Shown here in pieces: positions 1 through 7,756 of a stretch of 55,528 nucleotides of DNA; position 1 is the stretch's first letter, and each line of letters begins with the position of its first letter. The notes under the pieces were generated by a model, which was not told the DNA's origin, did not search any database, and saw only the letters and a list, made by a program, of their open reading frames with translations. The DNA is from Firmicutes bacterium M10-2 (GTDB lineage Bacteria > Bacillota_I > Bacilli_A > Erysipelotrichales > Erysipelotrichaceae). A program made the position numbers and the translations under genes. Location: positions 230,583 to 286,110 of the forward strand of contig KE159681.1 of the NCBI GenBank assembly GCA_000403415.2, read 5' to 3'.

Positions 1-183
1 ATTGAATTGAGGATCGCTGACAGGTGGTATCCATCATCGAAAATGTGCCACTGCTGCGGAAGTATCAAGAAAGATTTAAAACTTTCAGATCGAGTGTTCC
101 GCTGTCAATGTGGTTATGTTGAAAACAGAGATCTCAATGCAAGTCTTAATTTAAGAGATGCAACAACCTACAGCATTGCGTAA
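1..183 (+). CDS. tnpB: TnpB-like RNA-guided nuclease, C-terminal part (cut by window edge)
   Basis: The reading frame is open from base 1 to a TAA at 181-183, giving the last 60 residues of a protein that starts outside the window. It shows the zinc-ribbon cysteines of the IS200/IS605 OrfB/TnpB family (MCHCCG, then CQCGY) followed by NRDLNAS, which holds the third RuvC-type catalytic Asp and the conserved Asn. TnpB proteins are RNA-guided DNA nucleases encoded by these elements. Whether the rest of the gene is intact, or a tnpA accompanies it, cannot be seen here. Confidence 0.85.
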   Translation: MELRIADRWYPSSKMCHCCGSIKKDLKLSDRVFRCQCGYVENRDLNASLNLRDATTYSIA

Positions 184-329
184 CGAACAAGCAAATGTAG
201 GTATGTACCGAAGGCTGATTCGGGAATTTACGACTGTGAAGTGTACAAGAACTTGTGAGTAGTGTTGCCGCTTACGGAACACAAAAGCATACACGAAGAA
301 GCAGTAAGAAATATCCGTGAGGATTTCAA
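184..329 (+). mobile_element. Right end of IS200/IS605-like element, probable omega-RNA region
   Basis: The non-coding stretch after tnpB ends in an imperfect hairpin (ATATCC, loop GTGA, GGATTT at about 313-326) followed by TTCAA at 325-329. A subterminal imperfect hairpin followed by TCAA is the usual right-end architecture of IS605-type elements. In this family the tnpB 3' end plus the right end is transcribed as the guide (omega/reRNA), with the guide read from the flanking DNA. The exact boundary at 329 is inferred from the TCAA tetranucleotide only. Confidence 0.5.
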
Positions 330-388
330 TTCTCGATGTGTTTGAGTATGTTTAGACACATTTTGAGTAGCAGCTGTAAATAGTAAAT

Positions 389-1093
389 ATGAATAAACAC
401 AAAATTATGATTGTCGATGACGAACCGGATATTTTAAATTTACTCGAAAAAGCATTGAATATTGAGGGTTTTTTCAATATCACAAAAGCAGAGAATGGAT
501 CCACCGCTGTGGAGACATGTAAACAAATTCTCCCCGATATTATTATTCTCGATGTAATGCTTCCGGACATTGACGGCTATGAAGTATGTCGGCAAATTCG
601 GCAATTTTCCCATTGTCCCATCCTGTTTCTTTCATCTAAAAATGATGAAGTAGATAAAATTTTGGGATTAGCCGTTGGAGGAGATGATTATGTAACAAAA
701 CCATTCAGTCCAAAAGAAGTTGCTTTTCGGGTGAAAGCACAACTGCGCCGAACCGAATATCGGCAAAGCCCATCACCATCTTATACAATTTCTGTCGGAA
801 AGTTACGCATTGATCCAAACGGTTGCTGCGCTTCAAAGGATGGCAAAAATATAGAACTAACTGCCAAGGAGTTTGAAATTCTACATTATCTAGCCTTAAA
901 TTTAGGACGTGTTGTAAGCCGCGAGCGTCTGTATGAAGCGATTTGGGGCGAAGATAGCTATGGATGCGACAACACAGTTATGGTGCATATCCGGCACTTG
1001 CGTGAAAAATTGGAGGACAATCCAACAAACCCTCAATATATTGTCACAATGAAAAGTTTAGGTTATAAGCTGGTGAACCCTAATGAAAAATAG
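389..1093 (+). CDS. OmpR-family response regulator (VanR-like)
   Basis: A 234-residue regulator with an N-terminal receiver domain (acidic pocket DDE at 10-12, phosphoacceptor Asp in ILDVMLPDIDG near residue 55, Lys in TKPFSP) and a C-terminal winged-helix DNA-binding domain (ELTAKEFEILHYLALNLGRVVSRERLYEAIWG). Its stop overlaps the start of the downstream kinase gene by 11 bases, so they form one translational unit. There is no clear Shine-Dalgarno sequence before the ATG at 389, and the right end of a transposon lies only about 60 bases upstream. A direct repeat at 2486-2504 is a plausible target. The partner kinase and ABC ATPase are both interrupted by stop codons, so this regulator may be an orphan. 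Confidence 0.93.
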   Translation: MNKHKIMIVDDEPDILNLLEKALNIEGFFNITKAENGSTAVETCKQILPDIIILDVMLPDIDGYEVCRQIRQFSHCPILFLSSKNDEVDKILGLAVGGDDYVTKPFSPKEVAFRVKAQLRRTEYRQSPSPSYTISVGKLRIDPNGCCASKDGKNIELTAKEFEILHYLALNLGRVVSRERLYEAIWGEDSYGCDNTVMVHIRHLREKLEDNPTNPQYIVTMKSLGYKLVNPNEK

Positions 1094-2492
1094 ATGGAAA
1101 AGGAATCCTCTTGCAAAAATCGTTGTTTTACTTATGGTATTGATATTGATTGGAACTATGTTGGGAATCGGGTTATTTTATTATGCTTTTTCTATTCCCG
1201 AACCGGAAGGACTCAGTCTAGCTAGCTGGCCTAATCGTTTTACCGAAAACTTCTCGGTATGGATGGAAAGCAAAGATGGCGCTATCGCAATAAATGAGAT
1301 CGGATTAAAAAAGCTGGATGAATACGGACTTTGGCTTCAAGTCGTCAATGAATCCGGGCAAGAAGTTTTTTCCCATAACAAACCTACAGATTATCCTACC
1401 GACTACTCTTCCTCTGAATTGACAGAATTGGCAGGAAGCGAATATGAAAACGGAAATACAGTTTTTGTAAGCCATTATGAAGATTGCGGCAGGACATGGA
1501 GTTACATTGTCGGTTTCCCCTATTCGATCGGGAAATATATGCTCTATTATAACGGTGAAACAGTAAGTCGTCTTTCTCCGATATTTCAGATCGTATTTTT
1601 TTTCGTAATCTTTGTAGGTATTTCATTGTTTCTCATTTATGGTTTTTGACTCACAAAACAAATGGGAAAAATAACAAGAGGAATCAACGATGTTTCGCTT
1701 CGTACTTATCAAAAACTCCCGGAAAAAGGAATATTTAACGGTATCTATATGGCACTCAATAAAATAGATTCAGAAATTCGTTTTGGCGATCAGCTCAAGG
1801 CTGAAACAGAATATGCACGTCAGGAATGGATTGCCAATATCACTCATGACTTAAAGACTCCGCTTTCTCCTATAAAAGGCTATGCGGAACTCCTTGCGGG
1901 AGGAAGCGCAAGCGACAACCAGACAGCACAGAAATATGGCTCGATTATTTTAAAAAATGTAGATTATGTTGAAAAACTAATAAATGATCTAAAGCTGACT
2001 TACCAACTGGAATTAGGTGCTTTCCCTTTTCATCCCAAAAAGGTTCGGTTCGTACGTTATCTAAAAGAATTAGTCATCGATATAGTAAACGATCCAGCAT
2101 TTTCATATCAAAATATAGAGTTTAACTGTGACCTTCCGGAGATGACAGTTCTTATTGACCCTGATTTGTTTCATCGAGCAATGTGCAATCTTATCATTAA
2201 TGCCCTTATTCACAATCCCCCAAATACAACGGTAAAAGTATCTATTTCGAAAAATAACGAAAAGAACATCTGTCTTTCCATCCATGATAACGGAATAGGA
2301 ATAAGCAAAGAGGAACAAGCAAAACTATTCACCAGATATTATCGAGGAACCAATACAAAAGAAATGCCAGAAAGCACCGGCTTAGGCCTTGCTATCGCAA
2401 AGCAAATTGTTGTTCTCCATGGTGGTGAGATCGTGATCAAGAGCGAGCTAGGAAAAGGGACTGAGTTTTTAATCCTGCTCCCTGTAAATTAA
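1083..2492 (+). pseudogene. Sensor histidine kinase interrupted by an in-frame TGA
   Basis: One frame of 470 codons encodes a membrane histidine kinase but contains TGA at 1647-1649. Upstream lie TM1 (about residues 10-36), an extracellular domain, and TM2 ending in LFLIYGF. Downstream, in the same frame, are LTKQMGK, the linker, the H-box ANITHDLKTPLSP, the N-box NALIHNPP, DNGIGIS and GLGLAIAKQ. A single TGG-to-TGA change would restore Trp in the sequence GFWLT right after TM2, a position where related kinases have aromatic residues. The kinase half could restart at ATG 1662 as a soluble 276-residue protein, but no ribosome binding site is evident there. Sequencing error cannot be excluded. 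Confidence 0.85.
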
Positions 2493-2504
2493 GGTTAAAT
2501 TAAG
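2486..2504 (+). promoter_or_regulatory. 11-bp-period direct repeat, candidate OmpR-type operator
   Basis: AAATTAAG-GTT-AAATTAAG is a perfect 8-bp direct repeat with 11-bp spacing, one helical turn, the normal arrangement for OmpR/PhoB-family dimers. It overlaps the kinase stop codon and precedes the ABC transporter. A possible -10 (TAAGAT, 2523-2528) lies 18 bases downstream. The regulator at 389 is the natural candidate; this is inference. Confidence 0.5.
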
Positions 2505-2526
2505 ATACATAAAAGCCATACCTAAG

Positions 2527-2566
2527 ATAGGTGATCTATGCTAATTCCATAGATCACCTATTTTTG
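2527..2566 (+). terminator. Intrinsic terminator between kinase and ABC genes
   Basis: A perfect 14-bp inverted repeat (ATAGGTGATCTATG, loop CTAATTC, CATAGATCACCTAT) is followed by TTTTT. It separates the two-component genes from the ABC transporter, whose Shine-Dalgarno follows at 2585. Confidence 0.85.
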
Positions 2567-2598
2567 ATCTAAATTCAAAATAAACAGGAGGCTTTTGT

Positions 2599-3501
2599 AT
2601 GAAACTTCAATTACAGCATTTACGCAAGCAGTATGGATCGAAGTGCGCTGTCGACGATGTGAGTATCCATTTAAAACCCGGCGTATATGGCTTGCTTGGC
2701 GCAAACGGAGCAGGAAAAACCACTTTAATGCGGATGATCTGTGGTGTATTAAAACCTACATCCGGCAGCATTCGCTTGGACGGAAAAACAATACAGGAAC
2801 TTGGGGAACGTTACTACACTCGTTTAGGATATATGCCGCAAGACTTCGGATTCTATTCCGATTTTACAGCACGCGAATTTATGCTTTACATGGCAGCCGT
2901 AAAAGGCTTAGACAAAAAACAGGCCAAAGAGCAAACAGAGCATCTGCTGAAATCGGTAAATTTGCATAATACAGCAGACAAAAAAATCAAATCATATTCC
3001 GGTGGAATGAAATAACGTTTGGGAATCGCACAGGCAGAACTGAACAATCCCGACATTCTGATTTTAGATGAACCGACCGCCGGGCTTGATCCAAAAGAAC
3101 GTGTTCGTTTCCGCAACATCATTTCCGGTTTCGCCAAAGATAAAATCGTGATTCTCTCCACCCATATTGTTTCGGATGTGTCATATATTGCAGACCACAT
3201 TCTAATCATGAAGCAAGGAAAAATATTACTTCAAGGCTCCACGGAAAACGTCACAAACAGTATTCAAGGAAAAGTATGGGAAATTATAGTCGATGAGCGC
3301 AAAGCAGATCAATACTGTCAAAATCTGCGTGTTGTCAATCTGCGCCATGAAGGCAATTTGGTTCGCTTGCGCATTGTAGAGGATACGCCACCTGTGCCTG
3401 AGGCCAGCATAGCAGAACCTAGTTTGGAAGATCTGTTCCTATATCATTTCAGTGAAGATGGACACAATAAAAGGAGTGAGGATAATGAAAACATTGATTA
3501 A
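2599..3501 (+). pseudogene. ABC transporter ATPase interrupted by an in-frame TAA
   Basis: A 301-codon frame with a good Shine-Dalgarno (AGGAGG at 2587-2592) encodes a typical ABC ATPase: Walker A GANGAGKTTL, Q-loop YMPQDFG, signature SYSGGMK, then TAA at 3013-3015, then RLGIAQAELNNPDILILDEPTAGLD (Walker B) and the H-loop STHIVSD. The stop falls exactly where the family has Gln in SGGMKQRLGIAQ, so one CAA-to-TAA transition explains it. The truncated product lacks Walker B and cannot hydrolyse ATP. The downstream part has only a TTG/no-RBS restart. The permease gene overlaps its 3' end by 17 bases. Confidence 0.87.
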
Positions 3502-4717
3502 GTATGAATTTCTGAAAATATTAAGAAAAAAAACTACCTTGATGGCCATGGCAACAAGTCTGCTTATAACGGCTATTTTCTTTTGCCTGCCAATCACTCA
3601 GTTTCAGATTTACAGCCAGAACGGTGTCTTTCAAAGATCAAAAGGGATCGCATACGAAAAAGAGCAATATGCAAACCTCACTGTTCCTTTAACGAATGAA
3701 TATGTTACCGAAACAATCCGTGAAGTGCAGACGCTCTTTAAAAACCCCAATAATGTAGGTTACGATGGGGATGAACAATTTTTAATTGAGGACGCATATT
3801 GGAACGGAATTTCGCCACGGGAAAATCTATTGGATTTGATTGCAAGAAACTATGCGGCTCCCAATGTAAGTGTTGGCTATCAAGCACTCACAAACTTAGA
3901 TGTTTCAGATGGAGCAGACTTCTATCAAGCACGACAAAATAAAATCGAAACGATACTGAACGACCCTTCAAACGGGCTATCAGAAGCAGAGAAAGACTAT
4001 TGGCGAAATATGAACAATGAAGTGAAAGAGCCCTTCCAATATGGCTATTTCAAAGGATGGGAAGTCATTCTTTCTTCCTTTGAAGTATTAATATTTGCGA
4101 TTTTGGCTATTTGTATCGTAATTGCTCCTGTTTTTGCTGGTGAATATCAAGCTGGCACAGATGCAGTCATTTTGTGCGGAAAGTATGGAAAGACAAAGTT
4201 GCCCATCGCAAAAATCGCTGCTGCGCTGCTTTTTGGATTATCGGCATTTACGCTTCATGTTCTCGTTGCATTTAGTATCCCGCTTGCGATGTTCGGAATC
4301 GATGGATGGAACCTTCCATTACAAATCAACGGAACGAGTGTTCCTTATCCACTCACATTTCTTGAAGGTACACTGATCAATTTAGGTATAATTTATTTGG
4401 TTCTAATCGCTATGATCAGCTTAACTCTTTTCTTATCGTCCAAAATGAAAAATCCCTATTTTGTACTTGTGGTTGTTATTCCGATCCTTTTTATCCCTAT
4501 ATTCTTTTCTCCAAACGGGACATCCGGAATCTACAATTTGTCAGTGTTTTTAACTCCGTATCAAGCGCTGATTCCCCATTTCAGTTCGTACCTTTCCTAT
4601 CGATTCGGTTCCGTTGTTTTAGACGCTTTTGCTATGAGAGGAATTATTTATGGGATCCTGACCGTTGTTTTTCTGCCTCTTGCGATAACCGGATTCAAAA
4701 CACATCAGGTTGCATAA
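3485..4717 (+). CDS. ABC transporter permease (ABC-2 type)
   Basis: A 410-residue integral membrane protein beginning MKTLIKYEFLKILRKKTT, a typical ABC-2 permease start. It has one N-terminal membrane segment, a long extracytoplasmic region (about residues 40-195), and five or more hydrophobic segments in the C-terminal half. The start at 3485 is chosen because AAGGAG lies at 3471-3476; an upstream in-frame ATG (3452) has no such site. It is the partner of the broken ATPase at 2599, so although intact it is probably non-functional unless another ATPase serves it. The substrate cannot be read from the sequence; paired regulator/kinase/ABC sets often handle antimicrobial peptides. Confidence 0.8.
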   Translation: MKTLIKYEFLKILRKKTTLMAMATSLLITAIFFCLPITQFQIYSQNGVFQRSKGIAYEKEQYANLTVPLTNEYVTETIREVQTLFKNPNNVGYDGDEQFLIEDAYWNGISPRENLLDLIARNYAAPNVSVGYQALTNLDVSDGADFYQARQNKIETILNDPSNGLSEAEKDYWRNMNNEVKEPFQYGYFKGWEVILSSFEVLIFAILAICIVIAPVFAGEYQAGTDAVILCGKYGKTKLPIAKIAAALLFGLSAFTLHVLVAFSIPLAMFGIDGWNLPLQINGTSVPYPLTFLEGTLINLGIIYLVLIAMISLTLFLSSKMKNPYFVLVVVIPILFIPIFFSPNGTSGIYNLSVFLTPYQALIPHFSSYLSYRFGSVVLDAFAMRGIIYGILTVVFLPLAITGFKTHQVA

Positions 4718-4735
4718 GAAAGTGCTGATTTAAAC

Positions 4736-4790
4736 AAAAAAATCTACTGTACGACAACAAAAGAAAAAGCTGTCTTACAGTAGATTTTTT
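4736..4790. terminator. Long hairpin, bidirectional terminator
   Basis: AAAAATCTACTGTA (from 4737) pairs with TACAGTAGATTTTT (to 4790), about 15 bp. The pairing extends inward through GACA/TGTC after one mismatch. The A-run on the left and T-run on the right suit termination of the permease gene on plus and of leftward transcription from the gene at 4870. Confidence 0.75.
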
Positions 4791-4869
4791 AGCATATATC
4801 CTAACACCCAAAAATGAAAACATGGGAATTCAGCGTATTCGTTGACTCCGGATTGCAATCACAAACCGA

Positions 4870-5187
4870 TCATAACCATTTTTTCAAAATTGTTTCAATC
4901 AACATAAGAACAAGCGTGACAATCAAAATAAGCAGAGAATGAACGATCATACCATATCCGATCGTCAGCAGTCCGAATCCTAAAAGGATCCACAGTTTTT
5001 TCGTTTGCGCTTCCTCGGCTTTCAACGACGATACATACATCCAGCCAATTACGAACCAGCCTAAGAAAAAGAGTACATACAGTTGTCCTAAGATGATCGG
5101 GGTCTTGGCCGTTTCGATAATGGGAGCTATACAAAATGCGAGCAATTCGATAAAAAAGAAAAGATGTTTTTTTGTTTTATTGTTCAT
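4870..5187 (-). CDS. Small polytopic membrane protein of unknown function
   Basis: A 105-residue hydrophobic protein with a short basic N-terminus (MNNKTKKH) and three to four predicted membrane segments (about residues 9-27, 31-52, 66-80, 82-100). A Shine-Dalgarno AAAGGAAA lies just upstream of the ATG. It follows spx on the same strand but is separated from it by a terminator. No family is recognised and no function is proposed. Confidence 0.6.
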   Translation of the reverse strand: MNNKTKKHLFFFIELLAFCIAPIIETAKTPIILGQLYVLFFLGWFVIGWMYVSSLKAEEAQTKKLWILLGFGLLTIGYGMIVHSLLILIVTLVLMLIETILKKWL

Positions 5188-5207
5188 GAGTTTTTTCCTT
5201 TCGCAAT

Positions 5208-5242
5208 AAAAAATCTCCCAACTTGGGGAAGTCGAGAGATTT
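5208..5242 (-). terminator. Terminator of spx
   Basis: On the minus strand AAATCTC pairs with GAGATTT, with an inner CCC/GGG pairing, followed by TTTTTT. It begins at the spx stop codon. Confidence 0.8.
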
Positions 5243-5703
5243 TAAATTGAACTAAGATGAATCACACCTGGTTCATCGCTTAACGGTAAACCTGTGCTGA
5301 TTTCGCCTTTTTCCATTCCTGGTGTGCGGACGTGAGCTGTCTGGCTGCGTACAGCATTTGGTGTAAATGTTGTAATCTCATCATCATCATAACCAATTAC
5401 CATACTGTTTTCCGATAGCAAAATAGGCCGTTTTAAGATCGACGGATTCTTTTGAATCAGAGTAATCAATTCCTTTGTCGAGAAGTCATCAATCCCTTTC
5501 TCTAAAGAATGAAACACCTTTGAACGTACGGAAATGATATCTTCGGTACCATTTTCGCACCTTGACAATAAGTACTTAATCTCACTTTCTTTTAACACAC
5601 TTGAAAAAATATTTTTTTCGACAAAATCGATATGATTATCTTTGAGCCACTGTTTTGCCTTACGACAACTAGCGCACCCAGGAGAAGTATAAAGAATTAC
5701 CAT
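5242..5703 (-). CDS. spx: Spx-family transcriptional regulator (ArsC-like fold)
   Basis: A 153-residue protein with the Spx/ArsC thioredoxin-like fold. The redox CxxC is present at C10-A-S-C13 (SPGCASCRKA), and the RPI motif is seen in ILKRPILLSENS. Spx binds the RNA polymerase alpha C-terminal domain and redirects transcription under thiol or oxidative stress. The family is usually about 131 residues, so this one has a C-terminal extension of some 20 residues that I do not recognise. The start is supported by AGGAGG upstream. An 11-bp-period direct repeat lies 70-90 bases upstream (5773-5792). The neighbouring flavodiiron protein fits an oxidative-stress context. Confidence 0.87.
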   Translation of the reverse strand: MVILYTSPGCASCRKAKQWLKDNHIDFVEKNIFSSVLKESEIKYLLSRCENGTEDIISVRSKVFHSLEKGIDDFSTKELITLIQKNPSILKRPILLSENSMVIGYDDDEITTFTPNAVRSQTAHVRTPGMEKGEISTGLPLSDEPGVIHLSSI

Positions 5704-5772
5704 AATATACTATCCTCCTACTAGAATTATACTTTTTTCATAGGAAATAGAAAGGTTTTTTTTGCTATTCGT

Positions 5773-5792
5773 TTAAGTAATCCTTAAGTAAT
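5773..5792 (-). promoter_or_regulatory. 11-bp-period direct repeat upstream of spx
   Basis: On the plus strand TTAAGTAAT-CC-TTAAGTAAT is a perfect 9-bp direct repeat with an 11-bp period, located between the flavodiiron gene and spx. Its spacing and TTAAG/CTTAA core resemble the sites at 2486 and 15015. An OmpR-type regulator is the likely kind of binder; which one is unknown. Confidence 0.45.
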
Positions 5793-5821
5793 TAAAACTT
5801 CTCTTGTTTGCTCGAATATGC

Positions 5822-6970
5822 TTATAACTGTTTGGCGATTTCGTTCATTTGATCGATATTGGATTGATTTGCACGTGCCTTTAAAGTGATGATCGGCTCG
5901 ATCAAAGTCATATCTTTCATTTGGCCAATATAGCCTTTGATGACTCTTGCGGCACTTGGGCCCCAGGAACCGTTTTCCATAATCGCAACTTTTCGATTTT
6001 GGAAATTTTTATGCAACAATTCGATCAGGAACAATTCCATACTCGGAAATACTCCCCCATCATAACTTGCCGAAGCAAGAACCAAAGAGCTGTATTTAAA
6101 GGCCAATCCGATTGCTTCCGACACATGAGTACGGTTCAGATCGATGATCTCGACCTTTTTCCCTTGGCTTTCCAAGATCTTTTCGAATTGTTCGCATGCC
6201 TGTTTGGTATGTCCGTAAATTGAAGAATAAGCAATCAGTACACCCTCTTCTTCCGGCGTGTATGTACTCCACAATTGATAAAGGGAAATGTATTTTCCAA
6301 GATCCTCCGTAAGAATCGGACCATGGAGCGGACAAATTGTTTCCACTTCGATAGCCGGAAGTTTTTTTAATACATTTTGAACTTGAACTCCATATTTCCC
6401 GACAATATTCGTGTAATAACGGCGAGCTTCATCCACCCAGTTGTCTTCATGATCAAGCACTCCGAATTTTCCGAAAGCATCGGCCGAGAACAACACTTTT
6501 TCCTCCGGAATGTATGTGAGCATCACTTCAGGCCAGTGTACCATCGGTGCCATGAAAAACTGTAAAGAGTTCTTTCCAATCGAAAGAAGCTCCCCTTCTT
6601 TCACAACAATTTTGCGTTCCTGTAAACCTTCGATATCAAAGTAATTAGGAAGCATATTGAACGTTTGCGCATTTCCGATCAGCTTCATATGCGGATACTT
6701 TTGACAAAGAGTTTGAATATTGGCCGCATGATCCGGCTCAAGATGGGAAATCACCAAATAATCAATATCGCGCCCATCCAGCACGTCAGCCAATTGATCA
6801 AGCCATTCCCGGCTCATTCGCTCATCGATCGTATCCATAACAACGATTTTCTCATCAAGTATGACATATGAATTATAAGAAACACCGTTTTTTAAAGGAT
6901 ACTGGCTTTCGAACAAATCAAGATCACGATCGTTCGCGCCAACATATTGAATATATGTGTTATTGAACAT
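5822..6970 (-). CDS. Flavodiiron protein (oxygen/NO reductase, FprA type)
   Basis: A 382-residue protein of the A-type flavoprotein family: an N-terminal metallo-beta-lactamase-like diiron domain with HLEPDHAAN (the H-x-E-x-D-H ligands, about residues 80-86), a further ligand near MVHWPE and LHGP, then a C-terminal flavodoxin domain (VLIAYSSIYGHTKQA from about residue 254, with the later SYDGGVFP and NGSWGPSA loops). These proteins reduce O2 to water or NO to N2O in anaerobes, with electrons from rubredoxin or a similar donor. No rubredoxin gene is adjacent. Length is close to the usual 390-400. It stands alone upstream of spx on the same strand. Confidence 0.9.
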   Translation of the reverse strand: MFNNTYIQYVGANDRDLDLFESQYPLKNGVSYNSYVILDEKIVVMDTIDERMSREWLDQLADVLDGRDIDYLVISHLEPDHAANIQTLCQKYPHMKLIGNAQTFNMLPNYFDIEGLQERKIVVKEGELLSIGKNSLQFFMAPMVHWPEVMLTYIPEEKVLFSADAFGKFGVLDHEDNWVDEARRYYTNIVGKYGVQVQNVLKKLPAIEVETICPLHGPILTEDLGKYISLYQLWSTYTPEEEGVLIAYSSIYGHTKQACEQFEKILESQGKKVEIIDLNRTHVSEAIGLAFKYSSLVLASASYDGGVFPSMELFLIELLHKNFQNRKVAIMENGSWGPSAARVIKGYIGQMKDMTLIEPIITLKARANQSNIDQMNEIAKQL

Positions 6971-7042
6971 TTTCTATTCCTCCAAATACATTGTATATTT
7001 TAGCACGAAATGCAACTATGCAAACCCGCAAAGAAAAAATAC

Positions 7043-7756
7043 TTATTGTTTTTCAATGAGATCCACTTTCTGCATTCGATACCCTACACCAATATGGGTT
7101 TGAATATAAGTAGAAATCGGGTCAAGCCGCTCGATTTTCTTGCGCAATCCTGCCATATACACTCTCAATCCTGCTACATCGCTTTCTTCGCTATGACCCC
7201 ATATATGCGATGTAATCTGCGTATGCGTAAGTACCTTATCGATATTTTTCATAAGAAGCGTCAGAATCTTGTATTCAATCGGCGTCAAATGCAGCTCTTG
7301 TCGGTTCACACGAACGATACCCGCTGCCAAATCCATTTCAATGTGCCCGTTTTTGACCATGGAGGAAGTCCGATCTTCGTATTTTTCACGTTGCAGACGT
7401 CGTTCGACAACTCTTAAACGAGCCAATAATTCATCGACCGAAAACGGCTTTGTCAAATAATCGTCTGCTCCAAGATCAAGTGCATCGATTTTATCGTGGT
7501 CTTCGCTGCGTGCACTGACTACAACGATCGGAACTTGCGACCAAGAGCGAATCGTCGCGATCACTTCCTTTCCGTCGATATCGGGAAGCCCCAAATCAAG
7601 CAGCACGATATCCGGCCGCGAAGAAAGCGTTTGGGTCAAAGCCTCCTTGCCGCAACTTGCCGTTTCGTATTTATAATCGTGAAGTTTGAGTGTCGTTGTC
7701 ATCAAATTGCGTACCCGCACATCGTCTTCCACGACAAGGATCACACTTTTATTCAT
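7043..7756 (-). CDS. kdpE: KdpE response regulator of the potassium transporter
   Basis: A 237-residue OmpR-family regulator: receiver domain (VVEDDVRVRN, phosphoacceptor in VLLDLGLPDIDGKE, LTKPFSVDEL) and winged helix (HLTPIEYKILTLLMKN, GVGYRMQKV). The frame is open further upstream, but the ATG at 7756 is chosen because it starts three residues before the first receiver strand and overlaps the kdpD stop by eight bases, a coupling arrangement. It is the partner of KdpD and activates kdpFABC at low potassium or turgor. A direct repeat at 15015-15033 in front of kdpF is the obvious candidate site. Confidence 0.92.
   Translation of the reverse strand: MNKSVILVVEDDVRVRNLMTTTLKLHDYKYETASCGKEALTQTLSSRPDIVLLDLGLPDIDGKEVIATIRSWSQVPIVVVSARSEDHDKIDALDLGADDYLTKPFSVDELLARLRVVERRLQREKYEDRTSSMVKNGHIEMDLAAGIVRVNRQELHLTPIEYKILTLLMKNIDKVLTHTQITSHIWGHSEESDVAGLRVYMAGLRKKIERLDPISTYIQTHIGVGYRMQKVDLIEKQ

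Noticed and set aside
1647-3015. Stop-codon recoding (TGA as Trp, as in code 4) to rescue the kinase
   Set aside because: The second interrupted gene in the operon has TAA, and several intact genes here (for example the LytTR regulator) end in TGA.
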